62,864 nt of DNA from Coriobacteriales bacterium (GTDB lineage Bacteria > Actinomycetota > Coriobacteriia > Coriobacteriales > UBA8131), in the NCBI GenBank assembly GCA_031277035.1, contig JAISLY010000054.1:1-62864 (forward strand), written 5' to 3'. Position 1 is the stretch's first letter. Every line of letters starts with the position of its first letter. The translations under genes were made by a program, and so were the position numbers. Of this stretch, positions 33,006 to 42,803 are shown in pieces. Under the pieces are notes generated by a model. That model did not search any database. It saw nothing but the letters and a program-made list of their open reading frames with translations, and was not told the DNA's origin.

Positions 33006-33449
33006 ATGGACGAGACAAAAACCTGTCCGGTCTGCGGAGCCGCTGTCCGCGACGGGGAACATGAATGCGAGCGGTGCGGCTTTAAGCTCGTCGGCGCAAC
33101 CGAGGAACTCGAATCGCCGGGAGCGGCAAGCAGCGGCATCATCGAGATTGACCCCTGCGGCAAACCTCGCCTGACCCTCGTGAAGGGCCCTCTGAAAGGC
33201 GAGGCCTTCCTTCTGGACGCCTTGCCGGCGACCATCGGGCGCGACCCAAGCTGCGACATCTTCCTGAATAATATGACAGTCTCACGCAAGCATGCTATTA
33301 TTGAAAGACTGGGGAGCCGCATCGTCGTACGCGACAACACTTCACTGAATGGCACCTGGGTCGATGGAAAAATCGTTGAGGAAGCCGAGCTGATTGAGGG
33401 CACTCTTTTACAGGTGGGCACCTTCTCGATGCGGTTTTCCTGTCGGTAG
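33006..33449 (+). CDS. Zinc-ribbon FHA-domain protein
   Basis: 147 residues. The N-terminal zinc ribbon is CPVCGAAV...CERCGFKL (~6-26). The C-terminal FHA domain (~60-140) has GRDPSCDIFLNNMTVSRKHA and NTSLNGTWVDG, the Arg/Ser/Asn residues that bind phosphothreonine, suggesting it docks to a Ser/Thr-kinase substrate. ATG 33006 has GAGG upstream. No kinase gene is adjacent. A TACAAT box at 32958-32963 may be its -10. Confidence 0.88.
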   Translation: MDETKTCPVCGAAVRDGEHECERCGFKLVGATEELESPGAASSGIIEIDPCGKPRLTLVKGPLKGEAFLLDALPATIGRDPSCDIFLNNMTVSRKHAIIERLGSRIVVRDNTSLNGTWVDGKIVEEAELIEGTLLQVGTFSMRFSCR

Positions 33450-33502
33450 CGTTTGGAACACACTGTCCTGAGGCGCGGGAAAAAGGGAAGAGGCTCTCGA
33501 TT

Positions 33503-33943
33503 ATGGCCATCAAACAACTGAGCGTGTTTGTTGAGAACCGAGCGGGACGGCTTGCCCGCGTGACCGCTATCCTGGAGGAAGCGGGAATCAGCATCCGAGG
33601 CTTCTCACTGGCGGATACGGTGGATTTTGGCATCGCGCGCCTGGTGGTTGATCGTCCCTCGGCTGCGGCCGAGGCGCTGATGCAGGCAAATCTGCTGGTA
33701 CGTGCGACCGATCTGCTCTGTATCGAACTCCCCGATACCCCCGGTGCGCTCGATGTCGTTTTTACCGCAGTCGGCGAGGCCGACATCAACGTCGAGTACG
33801 CCTACTCGCTCGTCTCAACCTACGTGGTGCTCAAAGTAGCCGATATTGAGGCTGCCGAGGAACTGTTGGCCTCAAAACCCCTGCGCCTGGCGAGCCAGGA
33901 CGACCTGGCGCGGCCCCTTGCCGGCGGATCTCGGCAGGACTGA
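33503..33943 (+). CDS. Tandem ACT-domain protein 2
   Basis: 146 residues, two ACT domains: LSVFVENRAGRLARVTAILEEAGISIRGF and IELPDTPGALDVVFTAVGEADINVEYAY. Closely related to the protein at 31119-31565. It precedes the second paaK by 3 bp, so the pair is co-translated. Probably an amino-acid-sensing regulator of the ligase or its operon. Confidence 0.9.
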   Translation: MAIKQLSVFVENRAGRLARVTAILEEAGISIRGFSLADTVDFGIARLVVDRPSAAAEALMQANLLVRATDLLCIELPDTPGALDVVFTAVGEADINVEYAYSLVSTYVVLKVADIEAAEELLASKPLRLASQDDLARPLAGGSRQD

Positions 33944-33946
33944 GCG

Positions 33947-35266
33947 ATGGGCATGACCCCTCACCAGCCAATCTATCATCCGGCCTTTGAGTGCGCCTCG
34001 CGCGAGGAGATACGGGCGCGGCAGCTTGTGCTTTTGCAGGAGCAGCTTGCCTGGGCCTACGAACGCGTGCCCTACTACCGCGAGCGCTTCGACGTGATTG
34101 GGCTTAAACCCGGCGACATTCGCACCCATGAGGACGTACGTCTTGTTCCGCTCACCACCAAAGAGGCCCTGCGCGAGACCTATCCCTATGGCCTTTTTGC
34201 CGTACCGCTCGATCAGATTATCCGCCTGCATGCCTCCAGCGGCACGACCGGCAAACCGATTGTCGTTGGCTATACGCGCGAGGATATTGAGCATTGGCGC
34301 TTCTGCATCATGTCCATTGCCCAGATGGCAGGCGTCGTACCCGGCGACCGGGCACAGATGGCCTTTGGCTATGGCATGTTTACGGGCGGCTTTGGCCTGC
34401 ATTACGGCATGGAGGGTCTGGGCTGCATGATCATCCCCGCCTCCGCCGGCAACACGGAGCGCCACATCATGATGATTGAGGATTACGGCACGACCGTATT
34501 GATTGCCACGCCTTCCTATGCGCTGCATATCTGCGAGGTGGGGGAGCGGCTGGGCTATGACTGGAAGAAGTCTCAGCTGCGTGTGGGCCTGTTTGGCGGT
34601 GAGCCCTGCCCGCCCAAGCTGAAGCGGGAGATTGAGAGCCGCATGCACATCCACTGCACGGATAACTATGGCCTGACCGAGGTGATGGGCCCCGGCGTCT
34701 CAGGCGAGTGTCTGAGTTCGCGCGACCATCAGCATATCGTTGAGGATCATTTTTACTGGGAGGTCATCGACCCGAAGACCCTTGAACCTTTGCCTGAGAA
34801 CGCTGCCGGCGAGCTGGTGCTGACGCCTCTGCAGAAGCAGGGCATTCCGCTTCTGCGCTACCGTACCCGTGACCTGACCTCCGTGACCTGCGAGCCCTGC
34901 GCCTGTGGCCGTACGAGCGCCCGCATGAAAAAGGTGCGCCATCGTTCAGATGACATGCTCATCATCCGTGGCACGAATGTCTATCCGAGCCAGATTGAAG
35001 ATGTGCTCGCCAGTATCGCGGGTGCAAGCGCCTACTACCATCTTACGGTCGATAACGAAAGCGGGCTCGATCGCCTGACTCTTGACCTTGAGGTAAAGCC
35101 CGAGGCCTTCTCGGACAGCTTTACCGAGATGGACGCCTTTCGCCGAGCGGTCGCGGACCGGCTCAAGAGCGTGCTGCAGGTGGGTGTTGCCGTCAAACTT
35201 GTGGAGCCGGGCAGCATCGAGCGGGTCATGGGCAAGACTCAGCATGTGACCGACAGCAGGCCGTGA
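33947..35266 (+). CDS. paaK: Phenylacetate-CoA ligase family protein 2
   Basis: 439 residues, same fold as the ligase at 29656-31002: LHASSGTTGKPIVVGYTRED, FGYGMFTGGFGLHYG, NYGLTEVMGPGVSGEC, YRTRDLTSV, RSDDMLIIRGTNVYPSQ and C-terminal GKTQHV. The two differ enough, especially in the C-terminal lobe, to expect different acids. ATG 33947 follows the ACT gene by 3 bp. This second copy is in ACT-paaK order, the first in paaK-ACT order. Confidence 0.92.
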   Translation: MGMTPHQPIYHPAFECASREEIRARQLVLLQEQLAWAYERVPYYRERFDVIGLKPGDIRTHEDVRLVPLTTKEALRETYPYGLFAVPLDQIIRLHASSGTTGKPIVVGYTREDIEHWRFCIMSIAQMAGVVPGDRAQMAFGYGMFTGGFGLHYGMEGLGCMIIPASAGNTERHIMMIEDYGTTVLIATPSYALHICEVGERLGYDWKKSQLRVGLFGGEPCPPKLKREIESRMHIHCTDNYGLTEVMGPGVSGECLSSRDHQHIVEDHFYWEVIDPKTLEPLPENAAGELVLTPLQKQGIPLLRYRTRDLTSVTCEPCACGRTSARMKKVRHRSDDMLIIRGTNVYPSQIEDVLASIAGASAYYHLTVDNESGLDRLTLDLEVKPEAFSDSFTEMDAFRRAVADRLKSVLQVGVAVKLVEPGSIERVMGKTQHVTDSRP

Positions 35267-35391
35267 GGGGGAGGCCGTGAGGGGGAGCGGTGCCGGTGGG
35301 CGGCGGTGCCTGTAGGTGGTGGCGCCTGTGAGCGACAGCAGGGTTGGAGCGGTGTTGGGGCTCGTTGGAGCGGTGCCTGCGAGCGGCGCCT

Positions 35392-38061
35392 TCAGTCCTC
35401 CTGTGTGCCGGCGCCGTAGAAATCAAAGGTCGCAACGGTCAGTTTGAGGTAGATGGCGGTGTCCGGCAGCGAACGGTTGTCGCGGCCCTGATAATAGTCG
35501 CCAAAGGCGATGCCGATGGCTTTCCAGTAATAGGTCGTTTCGCCAATGACCGTGTAGCCCACCGAATAGGTGTTCCCAAAGTCATCGGTGCCAGAGTGGT
35601 CTACGACACTGGAAACCTCCTCACCGCTCAGAGTCTGCAGGCGCAGCAGATGCTCTATCTCGGCCTCAAGCCCCTCTGAGCTGAAGTTCAGGTACCTGAG
35701 CTGGGCATATCCGCCCATATCGCCCTGGGTGAGATCGAGCACCCAGGCACCGTTAAAGTCGGTCTGCAGCTCATCAAAGTCGTAGGCGTTAAACTCGCTT
35801 TCGTAATAACCATCAAGCGTTTCCTCCGTGCGGCCCGCAGGCAGATGGATAATCTCCTTGCCGGAGGCGGTGCTGTCGGGATTGTCGGAGGTAAGGCGGT
35901 CATTGATAAAGACATTCCAGCCCGCCTCCACAAACGTTGCAAAGGTATCGTCTGGCGTGGTCCCCACAAGGTTGACGAGTACGGGCATCTCGGAGTCGAG
36001 AGCGGCGCGCGTCTCGGATGTGGTAAGGGTGACGACCTCATCCGGAGCCTGCTCAAGGACAAACGAGCGGACGAAGTTCGTGAGAAAATAGCCCGCCGCC
36101 ACCAGAGCGGCGATGACGACGATTGCCAACAGGATGGTGGTGATCGGCGTGGCGGTTCGCCTCATCCCTCCGCCTCGCACATGATAGCCGCTGCCGTGTA
36201 TGTTTGCCTGCCGGAAGGCCGTCGGATCGGCGCCTGCTCCTGTTGCGATGAGCCCGTCGGCGGACACAGCGGAGCTTGCTGTCGCCTGCGACGGTGCGGG
36301 CGCGGCGCGGCGCGCGGGGCGGCTGCGCGCAGGGCGCGGCGGCTGAGGCTCCGCCGGCTCCGCGGAGCGTGCGCGGCGGCGCGGCGGCTGAGGATTGTCG
36401 GAGTTCCGGGCAGCTCTGGCGTTCTGGGAGCTGCGGGAGGCCGCGGGCCGTGTCTCAGCCGCCCGCGCCGCCTCGGCTGCCTCGGCAGCCTGCGCCTCGG
36501 CAGCCTGTGCCCGGGCGGTTCGCACCCGCACCGCTTCGGCCGCCGCCTGAGTCTCGGCTTCAGCGCGTGCACGCGCTTCGGCGGCCGCCCGGGCCCGGGC
36601 CGCCCGCACCTCCTCGGCCTCAGCTGCCTCCTGCGCCTGGGCCAGGGCGCGAGCCTCCGCACGCGCCTGGGCAGCGGCCTGTTCTCGTGCCTCGGCCCGG
36701 GCGCGTTCTCGCGCCTCGGCTCTGGCCTTTGCTTCCGCCTGCGCCCGGGCCTGCTCCTGCGCCTCGGCCTCCGCTCGCGCCCTGGCTTCGGCTTCGGCCT
36801 CGGCCCGTGCCCGTGCCTCCTCGGCCTCGGCTGCCTTCCTGGCTTCGGCTTCGGCCCGTGCCTGAGCCTTGGCCTGAGCCTTGGCCTGCGCCTGAGCTTC
36901 AGCCTGGGCCTGCTTCTGCGCCCGAGCCTGCTCCTGCGCCTCAGCCTTTGCACGCGCCCTGGCTTCGGCCTCGGCCTCGGCTCGTGCTCGTGCCTCCTCG
37001 GCCTCGAGAGCCTTCTGCGCCTCAGCCTCGGCCACCTTCTGCGCTTTCGCTTCGGCCTGCGCCCGTGCCTGCGCTTCGGCCTGCGCCTCAGCCTCGGCCA
37101 CCTTCTGCGCTTCCGCTTCGGCCTGCGCCCGTGTCTCGGCCTCGGCCCGTGCCTGCGCTTTTGCCTGGGCCTTTGCTTCCGCCCGCGCCCGCGCCTGCTC
37201 CTGTGCCTCGGCTTCGGCCCGTGCCTGCGCCCGGGCCTGCTCCTGCGCTTCAGCTTCGGCACGTGCCTGCGCCTCGGCTTCGGCTCGCGCCTGTGCTCGC
37301 GCCCTGGCCTGCTCCTGTGCTCGAGCCTCAACCTCGGCCTGCGCCTGAGCTTCGGCCTCGGCCCGGGCTTCAGCCTCGGCTCGCGCCTGCGCCTCAGCCT
37401 CGGCCACCTTCTGCGCGTCTGCTTCAGCCTGCGCCCGGGCTTCGGCCTCGGCTTCTGCCCGCGCTCGCGCACGTGCTTCAGCCTCTGCTCGCGTTCGAGC
37501 CTGAGCTTCAGCTGCTATACGAGCCTGTGTCTCGGCCTGTGCCGCCTGCGCCGCCGCCGCCGCCCGCGCCACCGCCTGAGCCTCAGCAAGGGCCTGGGCC
37601 TCAGCGGCCGCCTGTGCCCGTGCCGCCTGTGTTCGCGCCCGCGCCGCCGCCGCCCGCGCCGTTCGCGTCGCCGGTACCACCGGAAGCTCATCCAGCGCAG
37701 ATGCCGAGAAGAGTTCTGCGGCAGCAGGGCCTGCCGAAGCTGTGCCAGATGCTATCGGCTCACCTGTGTTGGAGGAGGGCGACGAGGAAGGCGGATCATC
37801 GTAGCTGCCGACGAAGGCAATCTCCGGTAAGTCCTGGCCGAGAGCTGCATAACTCATGGTCGCATCGGGGTCAAAGCCAGCTGCCGCGACCGTCGATTTC
37901 TGATCAGGCAGATTCGTTACGGGAGGGCGTTTGTCAGGGACGATGTTGTTTGTGGCAAGGAAGGCATCGAGGTCAAATCCTCCGGAGTCGTCTGCAAAGG
38001 GGGACTCACCCCGTTTATCCGGAAGCCCGTCTGTCGTATCAAGCTTTTTCTTCCGTGCCAT
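35392..38061 (-). CDS. Ala/Glu/Arg-rich single-pass membrane protein with exported C-terminal domain
   Basis: 889 residues. The polar N-terminus (~1-165) is followed by about 370 residues composed almost only of A, E, R, Q and K in AEAQARAEA-type repeats (~170-560), predicted as a long charged helix or coiled coil, TolA-like. Then come an Arg/Pro-rich region, one membrane span (~650-675, [20 protein letters not shown]), and an extracytoplasmic domain of ~215 residues that I do not recognise. ATG 38061 (MARKKKL) is preceded by GGAAAAGG; upstream residues are spurious. It is the first gene of the minus-strand block. Possible roles are a structural spacer or cell-envelope scaffold; unknown. Confidence 0.75.
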   Translation of the reverse strand: MARKKKLDTTDGLPDKRGESPFADDSGGFDLDAFLATNNIVPDKRPPVTNLPDQKSTVAAAGFDPDATMSYAALGQDLPEIAFVGSYDDPPSSSPSSNTGEPIASGTASAGPAAAELFSASALDELPVVPATRTARAAAARARTQAARAQAAAEAQALAEAQAVARAAAAAQAAQAETQARIAAEAQARTRAEAEARARARAEAEAEARAQAEADAQKVAEAEAQARAEAEARAEAEAQAQAEVEARAQEQARARAQARAEAEAQARAEAEAQEQARAQARAEAEAQEQARARAEAKAQAKAQARAEAETRAQAEAEAQKVAEAEAQAEAQARAQAEAKAQKVAEAEAQKALEAEEARARAEAEAEARARAKAEAQEQARAQKQAQAEAQAQAKAQAKAQARAEAEARKAAEAEEARARAEAEAEARARAEAEAQEQARAQAEAKARAEARERARAEAREQAAAQARAEARALAQAQEAAEAEEVRAARARAAAEARARAEAETQAAAEAVRVRTARAQAAEAQAAEAAEAARAAETRPAASRSSQNARAARNSDNPQPPRRRARSAEPAEPQPPRPARSRPARRAAPAPSQATASSAVSADGLIATGAGADPTAFRQANIHGSGYHVRGGGMRRTATPITTILLAIVVIAALVAAGYFLTNFVRSFVLEQAPDEVVTLTTSETRAALDSEMPVLVNLVGTTPDDTFATFVEAGWNVFINDRLTSDNPDSTASGKEIIHLPAGRTEETLDGYYESEFNAYDFDELQTDFNGAWVLDLTQGDMGGYAQLRYLNFSSEGLEAEIEHLLRLQTLSGEEVSSVVDHSGTDDFGNTYSVGYTVIGETTYYWKAIGIAFGDYYQGRDNRSLPDTAIYLKLTVATFDFYGAGTQED

Positions 38062-38201
38062 TAGATAGCCTTTTCCGTTCAGCTGAGCGCCAGCGGGCTG
38101 TACCTGTCTTGCGGTATTGTACCCCAACGCCGGCCTTTTGCGAACGCTTCGCGCCCAAAGGCTTCGCGCCCAAAGGCAGCTGTCGTTTGCACGCAAACAG
38201 G

Positions 38202-39146
38202 CTACAGGGGATGCCCGTTCAGATTCTGCCCCAGCTGACCCAGATCAAAGGGAGTCTCCTGATAGACATAGTAATTCAGCCAGTTGGCAAAGAATTGATG
38301 AGCGTAGGTTCGCCAGCGTACCAGGGGCGCTCGTTCGGGGTCGTTATCGGGGTAGTAGTTTGCCGGGATGGCGATGTCCAGGCCGGCTGCAATATCGCGG
38401 CGGTACTCGCGGTCAAGCGTGTCCGCGTCGTACTCCAGATGCCCGGTGACGAACACCTGACGATGCCGTGGGCTGGCGAAGATGACCGCGCCGGTTTCGG
38501 GGGAGCCTGCAAGCAGTTCGAGCCCGGCCTGCTCAACATCTTCTGGCAAGACGGTTGTGTAGCGAGACTGCGGCATGTAGAAGGGGTCGTCCAGCCCGAG
38601 CAGCAGACGACTCGTGTGGTCGATGTGCTCCAGGGGGTAGATGCCGGAGAGCTTTTTTGACATGGTGCGCTTCTCGATGTCGTAGAAGTGGAACAGCGCG
38701 GCGTTGGCACCCCAACAGATATACAGGGAGCGGTAGACATGGTCGCGCGACCATTCAAAAAGCGCAGTCAGCTCCTCCCAGTAATCGATGTCAGTAAAGG
38801 GCAGAGACTCAACCGGCGCACCGGTGAGGATCAGGCCGTCGAAGCGTCGCCCCTGCTCAAGGATGGCGCGCGAGTCTTCGTAGAAGGTCTCCATATGCTC
38901 GAATGTCGTGTGTTTGGAGATGTGGCCGCCCATCGCGATGAGCGTGACGTGGATTTGCAGCGGCGTGTTGGAGAGAAGGCGCAGCAACTGCGTCTCGGTG
39001 GCGATTTTTGTGGGCATCAGGTTGACGACCGCAAGCTCCAGCGGACGGATGTCCTGGGTGGCGGCGCGGTGCTCCGTCATCAAAAAGACGCTCTCGCGGC
39101 GCAGGATGTCGATTGCTGGCAGACCATCGGGTACGTTGACAGGCAT
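38202..39146 (-). CDS. metA: Homoserine O-acyltransferase (MetA family)
   Basis: 314 residues. Catalytic Cys in [16 protein letters not shown] (~140) and His/Glu in [10 protein letters not shown] (~235). It acylates homoserine in methionine synthesis. The substrate-determining loop reads [11 protein letters not shown], with Glu where succinyl-CoA enzymes such as that of E. coli have Gly; the Glu form uses acetyl-CoA in characterised enzymes, so an O-acetyltransferase is predicted. ATG 39146 (MPVNVPDG) has GAGGAAAAGG upstream. No SAM riboswitch was recognised upstream. Confidence 0.92.
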   Translation of the reverse strand: MPVNVPDGLPAIDILRRESVFLMTEHRAATQDIRPLELAVVNLMPTKIATETQLLRLLSNTPLQIHVTLIAMGGHISKHTTFEHMETFYEDSRAILEQGRRFDGLILTGAPVESLPFTDIDYWEELTALFEWSRDHVYRSLYICWGANAALFHFYDIEKRTMSKKLSGIYPLEHIDHTSRLLLGLDDPFYMPQSRYTTVLPEDVEQAGLELLAGSPETGAVIFASPRHRQVFVTGHLEYDADTLDREYRRDIAAGLDIAIPANYYPDNDPERAPLVRWRTYAHQFFANWLNYYVYQETPFDLGQLGQNLNGHPL

Positions 39147-39277
39147 GATCCTTTTCCTCAGAGCCGGGAAGCCGTAAAACAACAGCGGTCTCATCATAGC
39201 AGTTTATCCGAGGCATCGGGCGGCTGCTGCCGACCTGCTTTCTGGCGCTGCTGCAGGGCTGCTGCCGGCTTGCTGGC

Positions 39278-39417
39278 GGGCTGGCGCTTTCTGCCGGGCT
39301 GCACTGTCGAGGTCGCCCTTGCCGGCCTGCCGTCGGGCTGCTGCCGGCCTACTGGCGGGCTGGCGCCGGGCTGCACTGTCGAGGTCGCCCTTGCCGGGCT
39401 GGCGCTTTCTGCCGGGC
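39278..39417. repeat. Direct repeats upstream of metA
   Basis: A 33-bp unit (GCCGGGCTGCACTGTCGAGG... ) at 39293-39325 recurs at 39365-39397. A 22-bp unit (GGGCTGGCGCTTTCTGCCGG..) at 39278-39299 recurs at 39396-39417, with TGCTGCCGG fragments between. It fills the gap between metA and the next gene. Function not apparent. Confidence 0.88.
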
Positions 39418-39418
39418 G

Positions 39419-40075
39419 CTATGCCGAGAACAGTTTGCGCATCTCGGAGAGCAACTGCCTGCGGAAAAAAATCATGACCCAGAGCAACGACAAGCTTGCT
39501 GCCAGGGCACTGATAAAGGCGAGCAGGTTCCAGGTGGTCAGACCCAGGGCAACAAGCAACAGCGGCATCAGGCCCAGCACCATGTCAAAGAGCAGATACT
39601 TGGCATAGCCGTGGATGAAGGTCGAGCGAAACACGAGGAGGAGCACGTTGTCATAGATCAGCGCCAGCAGGCAGATGCTGGGGATGACAAAGGTGGTAAT
39701 CAGGAGATTTTGCGTGACGATGAACCACACGAGCGTTATGACTATCAGGAAGAGAAAGTAGCGGGCAACCACGCGCAGGAAGTCGGGCGCATGGATGATG
39801 ATGTTACGTACGATGAGATAGTTTACGGCCAGCGCGAGGCAGACGACAAACACGATTCCCGGCGGCAGTGCCAGCGTAAAGCCCAATAACAACATGATGA
39901 GCAGGCAGGCACCCGTAGCAAAGGCCAGTACCTTGAGGGCCATGGTGCCGGATTTGCGCACCACGTTGTTGGGAAACACCGAGGGCGTGGCCCTGCCATG
40001 CAGCTGTGCCTGGCAAAGCGGGCAACGCTCCAGCTCGCCGCCAAAGTCGATGCCGCACCGGTCGCAGTGCCTCAT
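39419..40075 (-). CDS. Zinc-ribbon, six-span membrane protein (DUF6320-like)
   Basis: 218 residues: an N-terminal zinc ribbon, CDRCGIDFGGELERCPLCQ (~4-21), then about six hydrophobic spans (~45-200). It fits the small zinc-ribbon membrane proteins found beside condensation-domain acyltransferases and esterases, as here. Its start overlaps the stop of that acyltransferase gene, so the three genes (41517-42533, 40072-41544, 39419-40075) form one operon. Function unknown. Confidence 0.8.
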   Translation of the reverse strand: MRHCDRCGIDFGGELERCPLCQAQLHGRATPSVFPNNVVRKSGTMALKVLAFATGACLLIMLLLGFTLALPPGIVFVVCLALAVNYLIVRNIIIHAPDFLRVVARYFLFLIVITLVWFIVTQNLLITTFVIPSICLLALIYDNVLLLVFRSTFIHGYAKYLLFDMVLGLMPLLLVALGLTTWNLLAFISALAASLSLLWVMIFFRRQLLSEMRKLFSA

Positions 40076-41544
40076 CGCCGGTCCCCGTCCCCGTCCATCT
40101 CCCGCGCACCGTCCCCGCCCGCACCTCGCGCACCGTCCCCGTCCGCACCTCGCGCACCGTCCCCGTCCGCATCTCGCACACCGTCACCTCGCGCACCGTC
40201 CCCGTCCGCATCTAAAATCGGTGTTCTTCCGCCCAGAATCGGCGTCCTTCCGCCCAGACGTTTGAGCGATGCCTCCAGCCGTGCCTCGCGCCGGTCCTCG
40301 GCAAGCTCGTCGTTACCCTTGTTGATATGGATGCTTCCCTCAACGCCCGCGTCGCTGAAGATGCGGCAGAAGTCCTTGATGATGTCGGTATTTGCGAAGA
40401 CCGTTGAGATTTCGATGCTCAAAACATTAGCAAACGAACAGATAACGAAGTTCATGCCCTTGGTGGAGGTGAGTACATTGATGTCGCAGAGGTATTTGGC
40501 AATCCTCTCGTCAATGTCTATCCGACCGAGGTTTGAGACCGTTGCGGTGCTCTCGCGTCTGGCCAGGCGCGCGGCAAAATCGATGGCGACATCTTTTGCG
40601 ATACGCGGGCTGAGCCGCAGCAGGGGGTTTTTCTCAAGGCGAATCATCTGGTACATGCGTGGTTTGAGGTGCTGTGCGGTGGTAACGGTCTTCAGCTCGG
40701 CCTGAACTTTTGCCGCCACCGCGCCTATCGGCTCATCTTCCTCACCAGGCACGTAGGAAATGTGAGCCAGGCCAAAGAAGTTTTTCGTGGTCAGGGACTT
40801 GAAGTGCTGACGCAGGTCAACCGGGATGTCGATGTTGATGGGGCGATTGCGTTGGCGCAGCGGCATCTCCTGGCGAATGGCGCAGATGAGCGCCGCCATC
40901 ACAAAGGCCGTGATACCCACGCCGTGACTTTTTGCCAAGGCGATGGCCCTGTCTGCCGGCAGGTGGTATTCCAAAAAGCTTGGGTCGGCCTCGTCCTTCC
41001 AACCACTGATGCGATAGGCCCTGCCGCCGCGCGACGTGGCGGCCTCAGTGCGCTCGTAGTACTTGGAGAAGCTGTCCTCGGTCTTCTGTCTATCCGTGCC
41101 CTCGTAGTCCACCGGAACGCCGGTAACGCCGTAGCGTCGTTGCACATACGCATAGATGAGCGCCTTAAAAAAGCCCAGCGTCCCCCGCCCGTCAGAGATC
41201 ATATGTGAGACCTCGACGTTGATGCGTTGCCGATAATAACTCACGCGAAACAACACGCTTTTGGCATCGACGCGCAGGCCGTAGCAAATTGGCAGGTTTT
41301 CCGGACTGACCTTCGGTGTCGTCTGCAACTGCTCCAGGTAGTACCAGAACATGCCGCTTCGCAGGCAGACGTTAAAGCTGGGGAATATGGCAACCGTCGT
41401 ATCGAGTGCCTCCTGTAAGGCCTCAGGGTCGATGTCGTCTCGCAGGGTGACGGCATATCTGAACACCGTCTGAAAGGCGCTGCCCGCCTGCGATGAGTAG
41501 AACTTCCCGATGTTGTCTAGTCGGTACCAGATATCTCGAGCCAC
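40072..41544 (-). CDS. Condensation-domain (alcohol acetyltransferase-like) acyltransferase
   Basis: 490 residues. The HxxxD motif of CoA-dependent and condensation acyltransferases is VSHMISDGRGT (~112), with the second conserved region NFFGLAHISYVPGEEDEP (~268). Substrate unknown; transfer of an acyl group to a lipid, sugar or peptide acceptor is possible. The C-terminal ~60 residues (GGRTPILGGRTPIL, then repeated DADGDGARG) are low complexity, encoded by ~24-bp DNA repeats at 40080-40215. It overlaps the esterase gene by 28 bp. Confidence 0.82.
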   Translation of the reverse strand: MARDIWYRLDNIGKFYSSQAGSAFQTVFRYAVTLRDDIDPEALQEALDTTVAIFPSFNVCLRSGMFWYYLEQLQTTPKVSPENLPICYGLRVDAKSVLFRVSYYRQRINVEVSHMISDGRGTLGFFKALIYAYVQRRYGVTGVPVDYEGTDRQKTEDSFSKYYERTEAATSRGGRAYRISGWKDEADPSFLEYHLPADRAIALAKSHGVGITAFVMAALICAIRQEMPLRQRNRPINIDIPVDLRQHFKSLTTKNFFGLAHISYVPGEEDEPIGAVAAKVQAELKTVTTAQHLKPRMYQMIRLEKNPLLRLSPRIAKDVAIDFAARLARRESTATVSNLGRIDIDERIAKYLCDINVLTSTKGMNFVICSFANVLSIEISTVFANTDIIKDFCRIFSDAGVEGSIHINKGNDELAEDRREARLEASLKRLGGRTPILGGRTPILDADGDGARGDGVRDADGDGARGADGDGARGAGGDGAREMDGDGDRR

Positions 41545-42533
41545 GCCTGTCCGTTCTCCTTCTCCAATGCGTCGCCATCCAGGAAATGCTTGAAAAGGGC
41601 ATAGGTGTCCTTGACAAGACCAAACACCGCCGGGTACAGAAAATAGCCGTGAATCGCGTCAATTATACGATAACACTGCACGTCGTTTCCCGCCTGGGCA
41701 AGGCGACGCGCGAAGGCTTCGCCCTCGTCTCGCAGCGGGCAATACTCGGCGCTCACCAGCAGCGTTCGCGGTTGGTTGGAGAGGCTGGGAGCCAGTAAGG
41801 GGGCAAAATAGGGGTTGGTGAGGTCTTTCGGCGAACGGATGTAGAGCTCCATGTAGTCTGCGACATCGCGTGCGGTGAGCAGGTAGTCAAAGCCGTTTGT
41901 GCGTACCGACTCAAAGCGTGACGTCGGGCTGTGGTCGTTGTAGGTGGCGGGGTAGAGCAGTATCTGCGTGCGGGGCGCAAACTCGCCGCGGTCACGACCC
42001 ATGAGCGAGACGACCGCGGCCAGGTTGCCCCCGGCGCTGTCACCGACGAGCACGGCCCTGTCGGTATCCACATCGCTGATGAGCGTGCCGGCAAAAAGCT
42101 GCCGCGCCACTTCGTAGCAGTCCTCCGGTGCCTGGGGAAAGCGATACTCTGGTGCCCGCCGATAATCGACCGCAACCACCCGTCGTTCCAGTTTGATGGC
42201 CATGGTGGTGCAGGCATCAAGGTAGAAGTCCACGCTGCCGTTGACCCACCCTCCGCCATGAAAGAAAAGAATCGTGCCGCGGGAGTCCTCACTGACCTCC
42301 AAGCCGCTGGCCAGCGTAAAGGTGATGTCCAGAGGGGTAAAGACGCGCAGGGGCACCCTGTAGCCATCCGGCATGAGGGCTACGGTGTCCTCGATGCGGC
42401 AGCGCGGGTTTGGCAGATGCAGCTTGCCTGAGAGGTCCTCGACGACGCGCTGGGCTCTGTAGGACTTCTTGATGTCTGGTCGCAGACGCGTTGCGGCCTT
42501 AAAGGCGGCAAGCACCGCCTTGTTCATGGGCAT
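41517..42533 (-). CDS. Alpha/beta hydrolase of the hormone-sensitive-lipase family
   Basis: 338 residues. Oxyanion-hole FFHGGGWVNGS (~93), nucleophile GDSAGGNLAA (~168), Asp in SAEYCPLRDEG (~270), His in IIDAIHGYF (~300). An esterase or lipase acting on a small acyl ester. ATG 42533 has GAAAGGATT upstream; residues before it are spurious. First gene of the operon with the acyltransferase and the zinc-ribbon membrane protein. Confidence 0.88.
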   Translation of the reverse strand: MPMNKAVLAAFKAATRLRPDIKKSYRAQRVVEDLSGKLHLPNPRCRIEDTVALMPDGYRVPLRVFTPLDITFTLASGLEVSEDSRGTILFFHGGGWVNGSVDFYLDACTTMAIKLERRVVAVDYRRAPEYRFPQAPEDCYEVARQLFAGTLISDVDTDRAVLVGDSAGGNLAAVVSLMGRDRGEFAPRTQILLYPATYNDHSPTSRFESVRTNGFDYLLTARDVADYMELYIRSPKDLTNPYFAPLLAPSLSNQPRTLLVSAEYCPLRDEGEAFARRLAQAGNDVQCYRIIDAIHGYFLYPAVFGLVKDTYALFKHFLDGDALEKENGQAWLEISGTD

Positions 42534-42803
42534 CGGGTGCAATCCTTTCTGTTTGCCGGTCCTGCCCATTGTAACGCAGCGGCTGGCAGTCATGACTTTG
42601 GCACTGCAGCGACGGCCAATAAACAGACGCTGACGTCGGGTACACCCAAACGTCAGCGTCCATCCTACTGCCTTAACAGGGCAGGGTTTCTGCCTCTTAC
42701 TGAGAGGGGCTTCGCTTGCTGAGAGGGGCTCCTCTTACATTGAGAAGGGCGCCTCTCAGATTACGCGCCCGCGCTCATCTACGGCAGCTCCTCTACGGCA
42801 CTC
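42534..42803. other. Gap between esterase and flavoprotein genes
   Basis: 270 bp with no gene. Besides the hairpin at 42626-42660, the sequence CTGAGAGG...CCTCTCAG (42719-42759) and repeated TGAGAGGGGCT motifs lie here. Confidence 0.6.
42626..42660 (-). terminator. Hairpin, probable terminator after the flavoprotein gene
   Basis: Perfect 11-bp stem GACGCTGACGT / ACGTCAGCGTC with a 13-nt loop. It lies downstream of the minus-strand flavoprotein gene, followed on that strand by TGTTTATTGG, a weak U tract. Confidence 0.55.

Noticed and set aside
35845-38660. Very long open frames on the plus strand and in a third frame over the Ala/Glu/Arg-rich gene
   Set aside because: Codon-repetitive GC-rich DNA keeps all frames open. 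The products are Leu/Gly/Arg or Pro/Arg low complexity without SD; the minus-strand frame has a start with SD, a membrane span and a normal exterior domain.
39147-39418. SAM riboswitch before metA
   Set aside because: The leader is occupied by direct repeats; no SAM-I or SAM-II core pattern was recognised.
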